DNA from: Metridium senile
Lineage: Eukaryota > Cnidaria > Anthozoa > Actiniaria > Metridiidae
Reading direction: 5' to 3'
Length of the DNA stretch: 64,000 nucleotides
NCBI GenBank assembly: GCA_949775045.1
Contig: OX459108.1
Location: 3,272,935 to 3,336,934, forward strand
Shown: one piece after another, positions 21,312 to 33,589 of the stretch
How the letters are laid out: every line of letters starts with the position of its first letter
How positions within the stretch are numbered: position 1 is the first letter of the stretch
Translations under genes and position numbers: made by a program
The notes under the pieces: model-generated
Told to the model about the DNA's origin: nothing
Seen by the model: only the letters and a program-made list of their open reading frames with translations
Database searches by the model: none

Positions 21312-22470
21312 AAGTGTGTTGAGTTGAGTGGTATAGTCATTGAGCTGAAAAAATCACACTATATACTATAGGCGATCCAACAGGTCGCTTTTGTGTCTTT
21401 GCTCTCTGCGACCGTACTCACGAAATCAAACCACACTGAATTGTGCGACTGTTGGAGACGACAAATTTTGTCGAGGGGACAAAAGCTTCAACTACTTAAA
21501 TTCAGTGTCACACGAAAGTATTTGTCGACACGAACGTTCGCACGATTTCAAACAATCGTTGGAGACGAATTGTTGGGGACAGTGCCTTTCGTGTGTCACA
21601 CGAATAAACTTATTACTGCAACAGATGCATATGAGGTCGAATGCTATATATATATATATATATATTCATCGATGTACCCAATCATAGTTAATAATTAATC
21701 TGATTTAGAATGATAAAAATCGTTCCACAAATCAGATCGAAAGTTTCTCGCCAAACATTAGATATTGTGCATGCATCGGCATAAAAAATCATTGGAATTA
21801 TTTCGGACGATAAAAATCGCTCGAAAAATCGAAGATAATCGACTGCTCACAAGTCGGTATCAAATGCATGTGATACCAACAGTCGATATTGAGTGCTAAC
21901 TATATGTATGAATTTTTAAGCCGGATAAATGATCAATTATTTCAAATGACGACAAAAATTGTTCGACAAATCAGATCGACTTTGGAATTCACAAACATTT
22001 GAAATCCAGTCGTTTGTGTATTGCATCAAAAGTATAACCAATTATTTAACTATCGCAGGTTATCGATTATTGCTCGCAATTATTACATTTTTCACTAATA
22101 GTCAAAATCAGGTACATTTTTAGCGATATATGATCAATTACGACAAACATCGTTCGACAAATCGAATTCCACAAATCGATTTTGAAATTTACCACACAAT
22201 TCAAATATTTCACCAGTATCGTGCATGGTTCGTGATAAAAACATAAAAATTCCATATAGAGTGTGGTGTTGATATGTTTGTCAAGTAAGTCGGTGCTAAT
22301 TAAGTTATATTTAGATCACGGTCATTTTAATATTGTGGTATAGTTTTATTTAGCTTGTTGTTGTATTAGATATGACGCATAAAAGGCTAACCTGCCGACA
22401 AATGAATTTTTAAATTATCAGGGTATAAACAATAGATTAATAATAGCCCTTTTCACTGTTCTCGTCGATC
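21312..22470. other. No gene seen; contains an (AT)n run
   Basis: AT-rich sequence with repeated GACAAATC/ATCGATT-like words and an (AT)n microsatellite at about 21,642-21,664. No supported coding exon. Confidence 0.4.
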
Positions 22471-22473
22471 AAC

Positions 22474-22870
22474 CTCAGGCCTCGTCTACACGAATCCGAT
22501 CCGGCTGAAACCACATAGAAATATTTGCGTCCACACGAATCCTGTTGATCGTTTCCTATTCAAAAGTATGCGGTTTCAGTGACCGGATTCACTGGATTCG
22601 TGTGGACGATAGGCCGATTCGCATCAAAAAGTATGCGGTTTCAAAAGTATCCGGTCTCAGCCTCGATCGATAGCGTGTAACATATTCTTTAGAATTTGAC
22701 TACAGCCCGTGGAATTTTGAAGTGTTTCAATTATGTGTTTGATAATGAGTACATTCGTTAAGTTACCGTAAGCTGTAGTCAAATTGGAAAGAATAAACAC
22801 ATCATGAACAGTTGAAACACTTTTTAATACATTCTTTAGAATTTGACATTAAAGTCCCCCCGGGGCAGAT
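22474..22870. mobile_element. Composite foldback elements
   Basis: CGTCTACACGAATCCGATCC...GGATTCGTGTGGACGATAGG forms one inverted repeat. It is followed by TTCTTTAGAATTTGACTACAGC and its inverted partner (GCTGTAGTCAAATTGGAAAG), a family also at 50,947-51,150. Confidence 0.6.
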
Positions 22871-23099
22871 CAGTACTATAGTTTCTGAGGCCATAAGATT
22901 TGCGAGCGTTATCCAGCTTATCCCCTGTTAAGTGAATGTAGCCTAAGGCTAAAACGCCTTAATTACACCAACTAGAAAATGCTATAGGACATAGTCACGA
23001 AATAGTAAAATGCCCAACAAGCCTCGCTTTGACACAAAAGCACGGCATATAATGAAGTCACAAGCTCAATGTTCAATGAATGAGAATGAGGCTTGGAGG

Positions 23100-24070
23100 G
23101 CACTTGGCTCAGTTTCCCATCATGCTTAGCAATGTCCTATAAAAGAGTGCAATACACCTTCTCATCGAACAACCTCAGCCTCGAAAGCGTGTAATATATA
23201 TAGATGAATTAAACTAGCAAGTAAACTATAGTATAGGCTGCGTCGGTGTTTGATATAAATAATTTCCCATCATGCTTTGCAATTGTCCTATAAAAGAGTG
23301 CAATACACCTTTTCACAGCTAGTTCTCATCGAACAACCTCAGCCTCGAAAGCGTGTAATATATATAGATGAATTAAACTAGCGAGTAAACTATAGTATAG
23401 GCTGCGTCGGTGTTTGATATAAATAATTTCCCATCATGCTTTGCAATTGTCCTATAAAAGAGTGCAATACACCTTTTCACAGCTATAGTTCTCATCGAAC
23501 AACCTCAGCCTCGAAAGTGTGTAATATATATAGATGGATTAAATTAGCGAGTAAACTATAGTATAGGCTGCGTCGGTGTTTAATATAAATAATTTCCCAT
23601 CATGCTTTGCAATTGTCCTATAAAAGAGTGCAATACACCTTTTCACAGCTATAGTTCTCATCAAACAACCTCAGCCTCGAAAGCGTGTAATATATATAGA
23701 TGGATTAAACTAGCGAGTAAACTATAGTATAGGCTGCGTCGGTGTTTGATATAAATAATTTCCCATCATGCTTTGCAATTGTCCTATAAAAGAGTGCAAT
23801 ACACCTTTTCACAGCTATAGTTCTCATCGAACAACCTCAGCCTCGAAAGTGTGTAATATATATAGATGGATTAAACTAGCGAGTAAACTATAGTATAGGC
23901 TGCGTCGGTGTTTGATATAAATAATTTCCCATCATGCTTTGCAATTGTCCTATAAAAGAGTGCAATACACCTTTTCACAGCTATAGTTCTCATCGAACAA
24001 CCTCAGCCTCGAAAGCGTGTAATATATATAGATGAATTAAACTAGCGAGTAAACTATAGTATAGGCTGCG
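23100..24070 (+). repeat. Tandem array, 166-bp unit, about six copies
   Basis: AATTTCCCATCATGCTTTGC recurs at 23,261, 23,425, 23,591, 23,757 and 23,923 (period 164-166 bp), with a diverged unit before it. Each unit also carries GAACAACCTCAGCCTCGAAA, and the element head GCGAGTAAACTATAGTATAG and GGCTGCGTCGGTGTTTGATA. Confidence 0.92.
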
Positions 24071-24447
24071 TCCGTGTTTGATATAAACGATAGGTAATAG
24101 AATGAAATTTGTAACACCGTAAAAAATGGAAACTAGCGAGTAAACTAGTATAGGCTGCGTCCGTGTTTGATATAAACGATAGGTAATAGAATGAAATTTG
24201 TAACACCGTAAAAAATGGAAACTAGCGAGTAAACTAGTATAGGCTGCGTCCGTGTTTGATATAAACGATAGGTAATACAATGAAATTTGTAACACCGTAA
24301 AAAATGGAAACTAGCGAGTAAACTAGTATAGGCTGCGTCCGTGTTTGATATAAACGATAGGTAATACAATGAAATTTCTAACACCGTAAAAAAATGACTT
24401 AACTTAAATTTATTGACGTTTCGAGCTTTAGGTCTTCGTCGGAGTAA
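24071..24447 (-). repeat. Tandem array, 89-bp unit, about four copies, ending in a hammerhead-like motif
   Basis: GGAAACTAGCGAGTAAACTA recurs at 24,128, 24,217 and 24,306 (89-bp period), each with GTAACACCGTAAAAAATG. Only the last copy continues into the hammerhead-like motif (24,409-24,447). It follows the 166-bp array directly and shares its element head. Confidence 0.9.
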
Positions 24448-24449
24448 AA

Positions 24450-25240
24450 TATATATAAATTGTTTATAGAATTTGACTGCAGCTCGCGGTATAATTTGTT
24501 ATGCAGGATATTCTTTTTGCCCTCAAGGCTGTGCAAGATTTGCTTTTATCTTTACACGATATCTATCTTTCAGGATTTGTTTTTGTTTTGCATATATAGA
24601 TATTTTGTTTCAAGGTTAATTGTTTTTTGGGTAATTGCCCAACCCCCATCACCGAGATATCTAATCAGCCTACGTACAACATTTCTTCGATAAGGTTCGA
24701 AATTGCGTGTATTCTAATACTCTGCACTGCTTCTATCAACAAGAAGTCCACGTGTGAGCCTCATATACACAATATACGTTGGCAGCTTGCATATTTGATG
24801 AAAGTGTCTTCTGGTTCGTGTATGGCAAAAAGCACCGAGATCAAAATCGATAAGGTCATTTACTAGAAAACTTAAATCATTTGTAAATTAGTTATAGATA
24901 GAATTCAATTATTATTTAGATGGGCTATTTATTCCAATTCACTTAGAATCAGCTAGGGTAGTTAAAATTGCTTTCTTTTATTTATTCATTGTTATTATTT
25001 TGAGGGCCATGTGTATATTATCTTTAGATATTAAGTTTTACCCTCTTTAAATAAAGTATTCTATTCTAAAAAGGAAAGAATAAAAACCGGTTTTACGTGA
25101 AACAACTTTGATCTAAACACACGAGATGAAGTCTTTACTATTCGACAAAACACGCATTTGAACAGGCTAAGGGGAATCTGATTTATTAGTGTATGGGGGG
25201 GAGGGGTCAGCAATATTGAGGGGGGTCATGTTATTTTCGG
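24450..25240. other. No gene seen
   Basis: AT-rich DNA with short frames lacking recognisable domains. A G-rich stretch lies at 25,195-25,230. Confidence 0.4.
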
Positions 25241-25241
25241 A

Positions 25242-25498
25242 AGCCTGGTTTTCACTAGCGACGCAAGCGCAAGCGCAGACGCAAGCACAAGAGGCCTTAT
25301 TTCGTAGTGAAAACCGCCCACGCAAGCGCAAGCACAAGCGCAAGCGCAAGGTATCAAACATTTTCCTTGCGTTTGCGCTTGTGCTTGCGCGTGGCACTAG
25401 TGAATAGTTTGTTTGCGCTTGCGCTTATTCACGTCTCGTTTTCACATGCTTGTGCTTGCGTTTGCGCTTGCGTTGCGTCGTTAGTGAAAACCAGGCTT
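25242..25498. mobile_element. Foldback element built from CGCAAG hexamers
   Basis: Ends AAGCCTGGTTTTCACTAGCG and GTTAGTGAAAACCAGGCTT are inverted. The interior is GCGCAAGCACAAG-type hexamer repeats on the left and their complement on the right, so the whole element folds on itself. The open frames here (Arg/Lys or Leu/Cys/Ala rich) are products of that hexamer. Confidence 0.85.
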
Positions 25499-25928
25499 AA
25501 GGGTTTTATTACTAATGGTATGCAGCTTTAGTAACAAACTGGGCAGATATAGGGGGTAATGATAAGGGGGAAGGGGAGGGGGAAGGGGGTTGCGTAATTT
25601 TTGTAAAAGACAACAAGTGATGTTTTTGAATTAGTATTTGTATCATTAGTAAGTCTGTATGTGTTCTCTCAGAGTAGGGTTAGCCTGGTTCTGCGAGTTC
25701 ATGATATCAAAGAAGCCCGAGTTCAAAAATACGTCATTTAACCTCCTAATTTCATCTTCACAGCTGGGAAACACTTGAAGTCTAGGGGCCGGGAGTCTTG
25801 GAACATATAATTCAGTGGTCTACATGACGTTTATCATATCTATCTTACCACATTATCATTACCATATTATGGAGGTAAGCGTCACTATTGAATGTAACTT
25901 TTTCAGCGAGGTCAACTTTTTGGAAATG

Positions 25929-26100
25929 GTACCTTATTGCAAGAACGTTGTCCTGAATTTTGTAAATTAGCGAGAAAGGAATTGATTAAAAAAAAAAAAG
26001 AAGATCACTCAAGCTGAACTCTTTCTTTTGTTATTCCTGATATTCCTTTGTTACTGATGTTCTTTTTTCCTAAGACAACACTCTTGCAAGTAGGTGTATA
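25929..26100. mobile_element. Diverged copy of the palindrome found at 62,728
   Basis: Shares TTGCAAGAACGTTGTC, AAGAAGATCACT and CTTGCAAGTAGGTGTATA with the near-perfect copy at 62,728-62,919, but its arms have drifted apart. Confidence 0.65.
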
Positions 26101-26487
26101 CCAGTATACCATATTAGTAATGCAACAAGACAGTGTACAGGGGAGGGGTGGGGGTGAATGTTACAAAAGATCACAAAAGTGATTTTTGTTATTTTCGTGA
26201 TGAGGAATGATTTCTCGCAGCCGTGTTTAGCCTTGTCACGAGGCTTCGCTTCTTCGAATAAATGGATCGCAATTTACTATCCGAACGATATAGTTTGTAG
26301 TATAATAATGAGAATAAGGAAGTGCACATTTTTGTATTTTAAGTGGAAAATTTCTAATCAACATTCGGACGATTTAACCGTCCTCCTGTCCCCAAAACTG
26401 ATCATTGCAATTTTATAGCTTTACTTAGTTCGATATTATGATAATTATAGTGGTGGCCATTTATCAAAATTACCTATAAGAAAGCTC

Positions 26488-26530
<43 letters not shown>

Positions 26531-26720
26531 ATTTCTTATATAGCGCGCCCCATTAAATCTCGGTGCGCTTTACAAAAATAAATCGAAATGATGAAAAATT
26601 ACTATGAGTCAAAAATAAAAGTTTTTAACTTGTTTTTGAAGGAAGATAACAGTTTAATGTTCCTGAGATCAGCAGGCAAAGTGTTCCAAAGAGAGGCAGC
26701 AGCAACAGAGAAATATATAT
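26488..26720 (-). mobile_element. SINE/LINE tail, inverted, beginning with (TAA)n
   Basis: (TAA)n is followed by TTCTTATATAGCGCGCCCC and GCGCTTTACAAAAATAAATC, the reverse of the retroposon tail seen at 15,405. Confidence 0.55.
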
Positions 26721-26776
26721 ATATATATAGCTTTGCTGCTAACATGTAGTCTTGGTGGGGAGGGTAGGGGGACGTT

Positions 26777-27070
26777 CCAGCCCCCGGGGGGGGGGGGGGG
26801 TTACTCCCTTAGAAAATGGATAGGGGTGCTCGACGGACCTTTTAGGGTCGAAAATAAGACCCTCGCGTACCACTGGCACCGTACCTTTTAGGGCCAGTTT
26901 TCGAACTTAAGATTATACATATTGAACATTTTTTAATGTCGTCGTACCTTTTAGGGTCTGAAATCGTCTGAAATCAGTATCTGAGTTAATTTATGCGTAC
27001 CTTTTAGGGTCATTTTCAAAACCGTCCGTCGAGCACCCTTATCCATTTTGTAAGGGAGTACCCCCCGGGG
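26777..27070. mobile_element. MITE with GGGTACTCCC-type ends
   Basis: Long G run then TTACTCCCTTAGAAAATGGA and GGGTGCTCGACGGA, with the complement at the right end (TCCGTCGAGCACCC...GGGAGTACCCCCCGGGG). GTACCTTTTAGGG occurs several times inside. A related element is at 38,720-39,025. Confidence 0.8.
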
Positions 27071-28914
27071 TTCCAGCTTGCTAAAGATGTAGGAGCCCCC
27101 CCCCCCCTTTTAGGGTAGGAGGGCTATATAGCTAGTCGGCGGTCGCCAGTTCTAATTTGAAATTGATCCCTAAAATATACTGACGCATATACGACTGAAC
27201 AGAACTGTTGAAGGGTGCAGCTAAGTTTATTGCTCTTTTGAATTTTCCCGACCTGCTAAAGAGTTAGGAGTGCTTATCGGCGGTCTATCTTAATCAGTGA
27301 AATTGATCCCTAAAATATACGCATAAACTACTGAAAAGAACTGTTGAAGCGTACGATGGTGTGATGTTCTTGGCAGCTAAGTTTATTGCTCTTTTGAATT
27401 TGCAGCAAATACCAAGCGGACGTTAAATCAATAAATCTCTAACCTTCAAGGACCCTTAAATACGTTAAGTTGTTTTCAAGCCTTCTAAGTATGTAGTTTG
27501 TTTATTTTCCAAACATTGAGGTTGTACTATCTACTATAGTATGTTTGCTGTAAAAACTCTTTCAATCCTTCAAAAGATTAGCAACAAAACCTAGAGGGAG
27601 GGGAGGGACAGGTTGTTTGCATATCTTTTTCATATTGTCATATGTGGCCTGCGTGAGCCCGACTTAAAGTTGGGATACTGCACGCATGCACAAGCTAGGG
27701 TATATGCAGCTGGATATGGCATGGAATTTGAGTAGTATGTAAGTTGTCTTAGTATTGAATATAAATGGAAACTAGCGAATAAACTAGTATATGGATGGAA
27801 ACTAGCGAGTAAACTAGTAAAGGCTGCGTCGGTGTTTCATTAAATGTCAAGTCAACATTTTTTACTGTGTTACAAATGTCATTCGATTACCTATATGTAT
27901 GTATACAGTATATAATTTTTTTCATGTCGCATACTTATTGCCACTAGCCTGCGTAGCGGCTCTCTAGGGGGAGGGGCTAGGGAGAGAAAAATGAGGAAGA
28001 GCCACGTTTCAGCACTTCGTGTAGGCTGTCACAAAATGGTTATTCCAAATTGTTCGAGAACCAACGTTTCACGTTTCACAAGAAATGAATACCGCGTGAG
28101 ATCACGATTCTCGAAATAACCCTATATTATTGTAATATATTCTAATAGCCATTCTAATTATCCGAATGGAAAACAACTCTTTTCAAAAACAAACGCTATT
28201 TATGACAAAAAAATAACGAGGAAAAACAGGACAAGTGGAAACGTCTCGAAAAGATCACCGGAATCGAGACAATTCAATTGAGAAAAACTATGATGGACAA
28301 GACAATTTTCCACCAATGGCTTAATTCACGCTATCCATTGGACTCCCGTGATTGAATATCACGCCGGAGTAACTGTATGTATGTATGTATGTATGTGACT
28401 TTCTACACGTACCTATGTCGCGGGAACGTTGCGTGACGACATAAACTAGTACTGCGGCTACGCAAGGAACTAAGACCGAAGTGCATGCAAAAAGTTGGAC
28501 AACGAGAAAAGGCTAATCACCAAAGACCTCTTAAATTAATTGTATTTTTGTATAAAAGCCTCTGTACTCCCCATTTTCGTTTATTTTTTTTCTCACACTT
28601 ATATATTACCACGTGGTGTATCACGTGATACCCCCATATACAATATTATATTATTACTTTCAATGTAAAGTACATCAAATGGCCAAGTTTTATGTTCATA
28701 CCTCTACTACCTTTTTTAAATATTTGAAAAATAATGATTTTATAATTAGTTAATAAACCAAGCCTTCATACACTTGTGGTCAACATTTGTCAGTCAGCAT
28801 TCGTTTTATTTTATTTACTATTATTATTATTTTTTCTGTTTTTTTTTTTTGATTACAAAATTTAGACAAAATTAATGACTCAACCGGTTTTCAGATTTAA
28901 AATGGCACCACGAT
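27071..28914. other. Mostly unannotated DNA with a fragment of the dispersed repeat
   Basis: 27,768-27,890 holds two element heads (ACTAGCGAGTAAACTAGTAA) fused to an inverted tail. A (GTAT)n run lies at about 28,375-28,397. No coding exon seen. Confidence 0.45.
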
Positions 28915-29075
28915 CTATACACCGAATCGAAATATGGCAGCCAATTTGAATAACAATTCTTCTTGACTGCCCAGCCTCGCATACATGTGAAAACTTTGTT
29001 TTCCAACATCAACACGAGGCTAGACAGTCAAGAACCATAATTATAAGAGTACGCCATATTTCGATTCGGTCCATG
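28915..29075. mobile_element. MITE, ACCGAATCGAAATATGG family
   Basis: Solo copy of the element nested at 19,558-19,712. Ends ACCGAATCGAAATATGGCAG and CGCCATATTTCGATTCGGT are inverted. A fragment also lies near 45,590. Confidence 0.8.
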
Positions 29076-29380
29076 CCGCAAACTGATTGATGCACAGGGA
29101 GCCCAAGATATAGGTCGATATTTGAGTATTTACAGTAAATATATATGTAGCTTGAATCACCTATGATATACTTTTATCACTATCATCATCATCAGCAATG
29201 ACTATTCCAAAATTACGTGGTATTCACTATTTCACTCAGCTGACCCTATAAACTGTACAGTTCGTATCAAAGATATGCCTATTGTTCTGTAGCTTTCTGT
29301 TGAAATCTCAACCTGTCAAAAAAAAAAAATCTCGCGCGCTAATCAAAGTCTTTTGTTACTTCTCACACACAATATCATAT

Positions 29381-29541
29381 ACAGTAAACACCCGCATATA
29401 AGAACACATGATTTTTGGTTCAGGCTGATTTTGTTCTTATATATCTTATATATTGTTCTTATTTATATGGTACTTTATTGGCCAAATTTCAGCCTGGTGT
29501 TCTTAATCCATTTGTTCTTATATGCGGGTGTTTACTGTATG
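29381..29541. mobile_element. MITE, 30-bp TIRs
   Basis: TACAGTAAACACCCGCATAT plus AAGAACA is inverted at TGTTCTTATATGCGGGTGTT plus TACTGTA. Length about 160 bp. Open frames across it are artefacts. Confidence 0.85.
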
Positions 29542-29729
29542 GTAATGGTATTGTTTTCAAGATTGCATACGGTATTTCTGATACGTATTCCTCGTTTTTC
29601 TTTGAAAAACTTTCTCCGACGATAGAATAGTGGACAAAATTATACACCCATACATACCAACTAAGAAACAAACCAAAAAAAAAAGTAAAAAAAAGGGGGT
29701 ATGCGCCGTAATAAACGATTGGTCCCTAA

Positions 29730-30164
29730 AGGCCGGTACACACGAGGGAGCTTGCTCCCGCAACACGCTCCCGCACATGCTCCTGGGTGATCCTGGGTCA
29801 TTTTGCAAGACCAGTACACATGAGAAAAACGAGGGAGCGAAACGATGCAAACAACCCAAACGGAGCATGGGAACTAGTTTAAATCCAACAATTTGATTGG
29901 TCAACTGGAGACAGATTGTTGCGCGGCAGAAAAGTTTTAGTACACACGAGGGAGCTGGCTCCTTAAACACGCTCCTGCAACAGATTTGCTCCTGGAGCTT
30001 GCTCCCTCACATTTAACTAGTTTGATATGCATGAGGGAGCAAAATGTTTGTTGCGCAACAATATTTTTGCGTGAAATCGTTGGTACACACGAGGGAGCTT
30101 TGCTCCGGGAGCATGTTGCGGGAGCGTGTTGCGGGAGCAAGCTCCCTCGTGTGTACCGGCCTTA
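29730..30164. mobile_element. MITE with GGAGC-rich TIRs
   Basis: GGCCGGTACACACGAGGGAG...CTCCCGCAACACGCTCCCG at the left is complemented at the right end (CTCCCTCGTGTGTACCGGCC). ACACGAGGGAGC recurs internally. Confidence 0.85.
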
Positions 30165-30300
30165 AATTCTGCTCATTATTCACAGTGCTGAGACAATTAA
30201 AAAAGCAGGTTTAGCGGGGTTTAGACAGTTGTCCGGTTTAGATAAGAATAGATAGATAGAATACCGCGGTTTTTTTAGGGTCCGGTACATAGTGGTTTTA

Positions 30301-30557
30301 CAGTGCGACTACTGAAACCGGGCCACCCAATCAAATTCTAAAATATGTATTTTTTGAGAAAACAAAAACCTTGTACAAGGTTCTCACAAGCTAAGATGTT
30401 TCTTATTCAATTTTGTTTATTTCGTTCACATATAAGGGAAAATGTTAGCGTTTTAAGCAACAAAATCAAACATTTGTAGAGATTCTATTGTTCATATTTT
30501 CGATCGTGATTGGATAATAATGTTTTGGTGGCCCCGGTTTCAGTAGTCGCACGGTAA
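30301..30557. mobile_element. MITE, about 30-bp TIRs
   Basis: CAGTGCGACTACTGAAACCG...GGGCCACC pairs with GGTGGCCCCGGTTTCAGTAG...TCGCAC. Confidence 0.8.
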
Positions 30558-30890
30558 CAAATTAAAGGCAGCAGTAAACTGATAGAAGCTGTTATTAACT
30601 CAGAAATGTATGTTTGTGTTTTGAACGTAATCCAAAAGAAAAACCCATCAAGCTATTAGCTAATTATAGGCGGAGTTTTTCTGGCGCCAAATGACACGCC
30701 CTCTTTAGCACCCACAGCTTTATAGGGTAAACTATACTAACCACTACATACTATATTAACCACAACTGCATGAAAAATCGACATTTGTTAAACATTCGCA
30801 TGATTTATGTTGGAAAAATTTAGCATTGGCTTTGTCAAGATTGGGCGTTGGACCGAGTTCGACCACAGATGTTTCGGACTCAAACAAAAC

Positions 30891-31187
30891 CACAGGGAGC
30901 CTAAGCTCGTCACTTTTACAGTAACGACCAGTGACTGTATGGAGCTGGAGTCGCGAAATATCCTTTCGCTGTGCCTCAAATATACACAAGTAAAGACTTT
31001 TATGACGTAGTTAGTTGTGTATAACTGTTTTCTAGTCTGTGACCGAGTTTTAGCTCAATAAGATAGTTATACACAACTATCTACTTCAAAAAAAGGAATT
31101 TATTATTGTATATTTGAGGCACAGCGAAAGGATATTTCGCGACTCCATACATTTACTGTAAAAGTGACGACCTTGGGCTCCCTGTGA
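30891..31187. mobile_element. Palindromic MITE with hAT-like ends
   Basis: CACAGGGAGCCTAAGCTCGTC is inverted at the right end, with arms of about 130 bp. ACAAAAC directly abuts both ends (a 7-bp direct repeat, a possible target-site duplication). CAGGGAGCC termini resemble hAT elements. A half-copy is embedded at 13,977-14,140. Confidence 0.8.
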
Positions 31188-31789
31188 CAAAACGTGGAAT
31201 AGACGACCGAATGCCAAAAAAATAAATAAGCACCACCATCGGAAAGAACAACAGAAATACAAATAATATAATAAAATTCAAGTGAATCTAACTAGTGGAA
31301 TCAAAATTACAGTGATTTGTATGTGTTCAGTGAACTGTTTCTTTGCTAGTCTCTCGTTGTGGTGTTTTTTCACACTTTTGAGATTCGGCTCATAAGTTTA
31401 AGAATTAATAAATAAGAATTTGATATTTTTGTCTCAACCTTTTTCCCTTTGTCGATGTCATTCTAATCTATATTTTTTAATGTAGTGGACAACTAAAATA
31501 TGAATTTGTAAAATCGTTTTATGTAGTGCATGCTAGGTCATGCTATATGTTTTTAGTCTAGTTGTATCCTACAATAGGCGATTTTAGCAAAAAGCTCCTA
31601 AAATCTAATGCTATCTTAGGCGATTTTGAGAGATCTGAGTAGGCCTAGTGTTTGTAGTCGACCGTCATTGAATCATTTAGTTTTATAAGCTGTTTGTCAA
31701 GAAATATCGACGCAGTCCGCACTATAGCTCAATGTCTAGTTAACCCAATTATGATTCGGGCCAAATTCAGCAGGCCTCTGGACCAAAAA

Positions 31790-32405
31790 GCTCTGCACTT
31801 GAATAATTAAAAAGTGTATTTATTAATAATTTACACAATATTATTTACATAATAAAACACTAACGTAGCCCGTACTACAATCATGTTAAAAAATGTTGGG
31901 ACATTATTACTGTCGTATGACCGCCTTTTGTTTGAAGTTTAATATTTTTTAATATTTTATACAATATTATTAATTTACAAAATGTTTATTTAGGCAATGA
32001 AACACCAACGTACCCCTTACATGCCATACTATAATCATGTTCATAAATGTTGGGAATATGTTGTTTGAAGTTTAAATACTAAATATACCCAAAATATACA
32101 TTTTCTTTGGCAGTCCCTCCCCCCAAAGCAATGTTGATACTGACGGGGGGAGAGACGTAAAATTTTTATATAAGTAATTTTTTTACGTAACTTAGCCCGG
32201 TAATATCTCAAGTTATTTGGAGGGGGAGAGGGGAGAACCTAAAATGTTTATAGAAGTAATTGTTTACGTAATAACTTAGCCGGATAATGTCTCAAGGTAT
32301 TTGGAGGGGGAGAGGGGAGAGGGGAGAGGGGAGAAGGGAGAGGGGGAACGTAAAATGAAGTATTTTTTTACGTAACTTAGCCGGGTAATGTCTAAAGGTA
32401 TCATT
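31790..32405. repeat. Two diverged local tandem repeats
   Basis: 31,790-32,080 has two diverged copies around TACAATCATGTT and AAATGTTGGGA. 32,110-32,405 has four units with TTACGTAACTTAGCCGGGTA, GTCTCAAGGTATTTGG and a purine run (GGGGGAGAGGGGAGA). Confidence 0.65.
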
Positions 32406-33589
32406 TGCACATGCTTGTAGTTTATCCGCTAGTTCTCGTACGTTTCACTTTAGCGGAGGAATCTACTGCGATTTCCTGATATCTTATCATTTCGATCAGT
32501 TCAATACTCATATCCGCCCACCTTTCCCCGTAACTGGAAAATTAACGTGGTATTGGAATCCCAGTAATATTCGGAATGAAAAGCGTTTTTGAACTGAGCT
32601 AAGTAAACCGTCACTTGTAGGTGTTTATTTTAAAATATATAATATAATTTATTTTTGATAATTTCTATAGCGCCTAAATTATGGGATATTCTAGGGCACC
32701 TTACAATCGTTAAGATTTTGATTATAATATATATAAGAAAATAGTGAATGAAAATTTGTTGATGTAAGTATTAATTTTAAGGGGAAAAAAATGCATTCTT
32801 AACTCTATATACACTACAGTAGGATCAACTTGGAAAAATAAATATTCGTTAAATATAGAGATATTTTTATTATTATCGGCTAATTATAATTAGCCGTTTT
32901 CCAACTCCCGTTCACAATAGAAGACGGAGAAATCGTTTGGATGGCAAATAGTCTTATTCTTTACTGTCACATAACCATAACGCATGCCTTCTGTTTTTTT
33001 TGGGATATATAAATAATAATGTGATTGAAATTTGTTTGATTTGAATTACAATATATAAAATAAAAAAATAAATAAAAAAATATGCATTAAGAAAACATAG
33101 TGTAGTTAGACCTAAAATTAACACAGAAAAAATGATGAACGTTTTTAGTAGTAGACTAATTTTTAAATATTGAGAGACCAATTTTTAAATATTGAGAGTT
33201 TATATATATCAGTTTTATCTTTTTTAATATCGATGTTTTTTGTATATTTATTATTATTATTATTGCTATACTTTTAATCTTATACTGATGTAAAATAGGA
33301 TATGTATTTTTATCTTATTAATAAAGACTTATTATTATTATTATTATTAATATCTACCCTCCCAAAACAGAATGCATTATGATTGTTGTGAAAGTAGAGG
33401 AGAGCTATGCCATGTACAGTCAGATCCTCTTGTGTGAAAATGGGAAAACGGGACAAAAAAGATCGTCTGATTTTGTTGAATGATTATTAATTTTCATGAT
33501 AGACGAAAAAATCAGTTACGTGATTTGCACCGTATAATTGGCCGTCCTTTAGTGCAATGAAGGGCAATTGTGCCGATATCATGTCAGTA

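Noticed and set aside
23990..24384. Minus-strand frames with internal amino-acid repeats
   Set aside because: The 89-bp array read through; period is not a multiple of three and the frame is not maintained.
23100..24447. CRISPR-like array
   Set aside because: Units are contiguous tandem repeats without unique spacers, in a eukaryotic context.
29557..30140. Several minus- and plus-strand frames
   Set aside because: They run through the arms of the 29,381 and 29,730 MITEs; arm palindromy creates matching frames on both strands.
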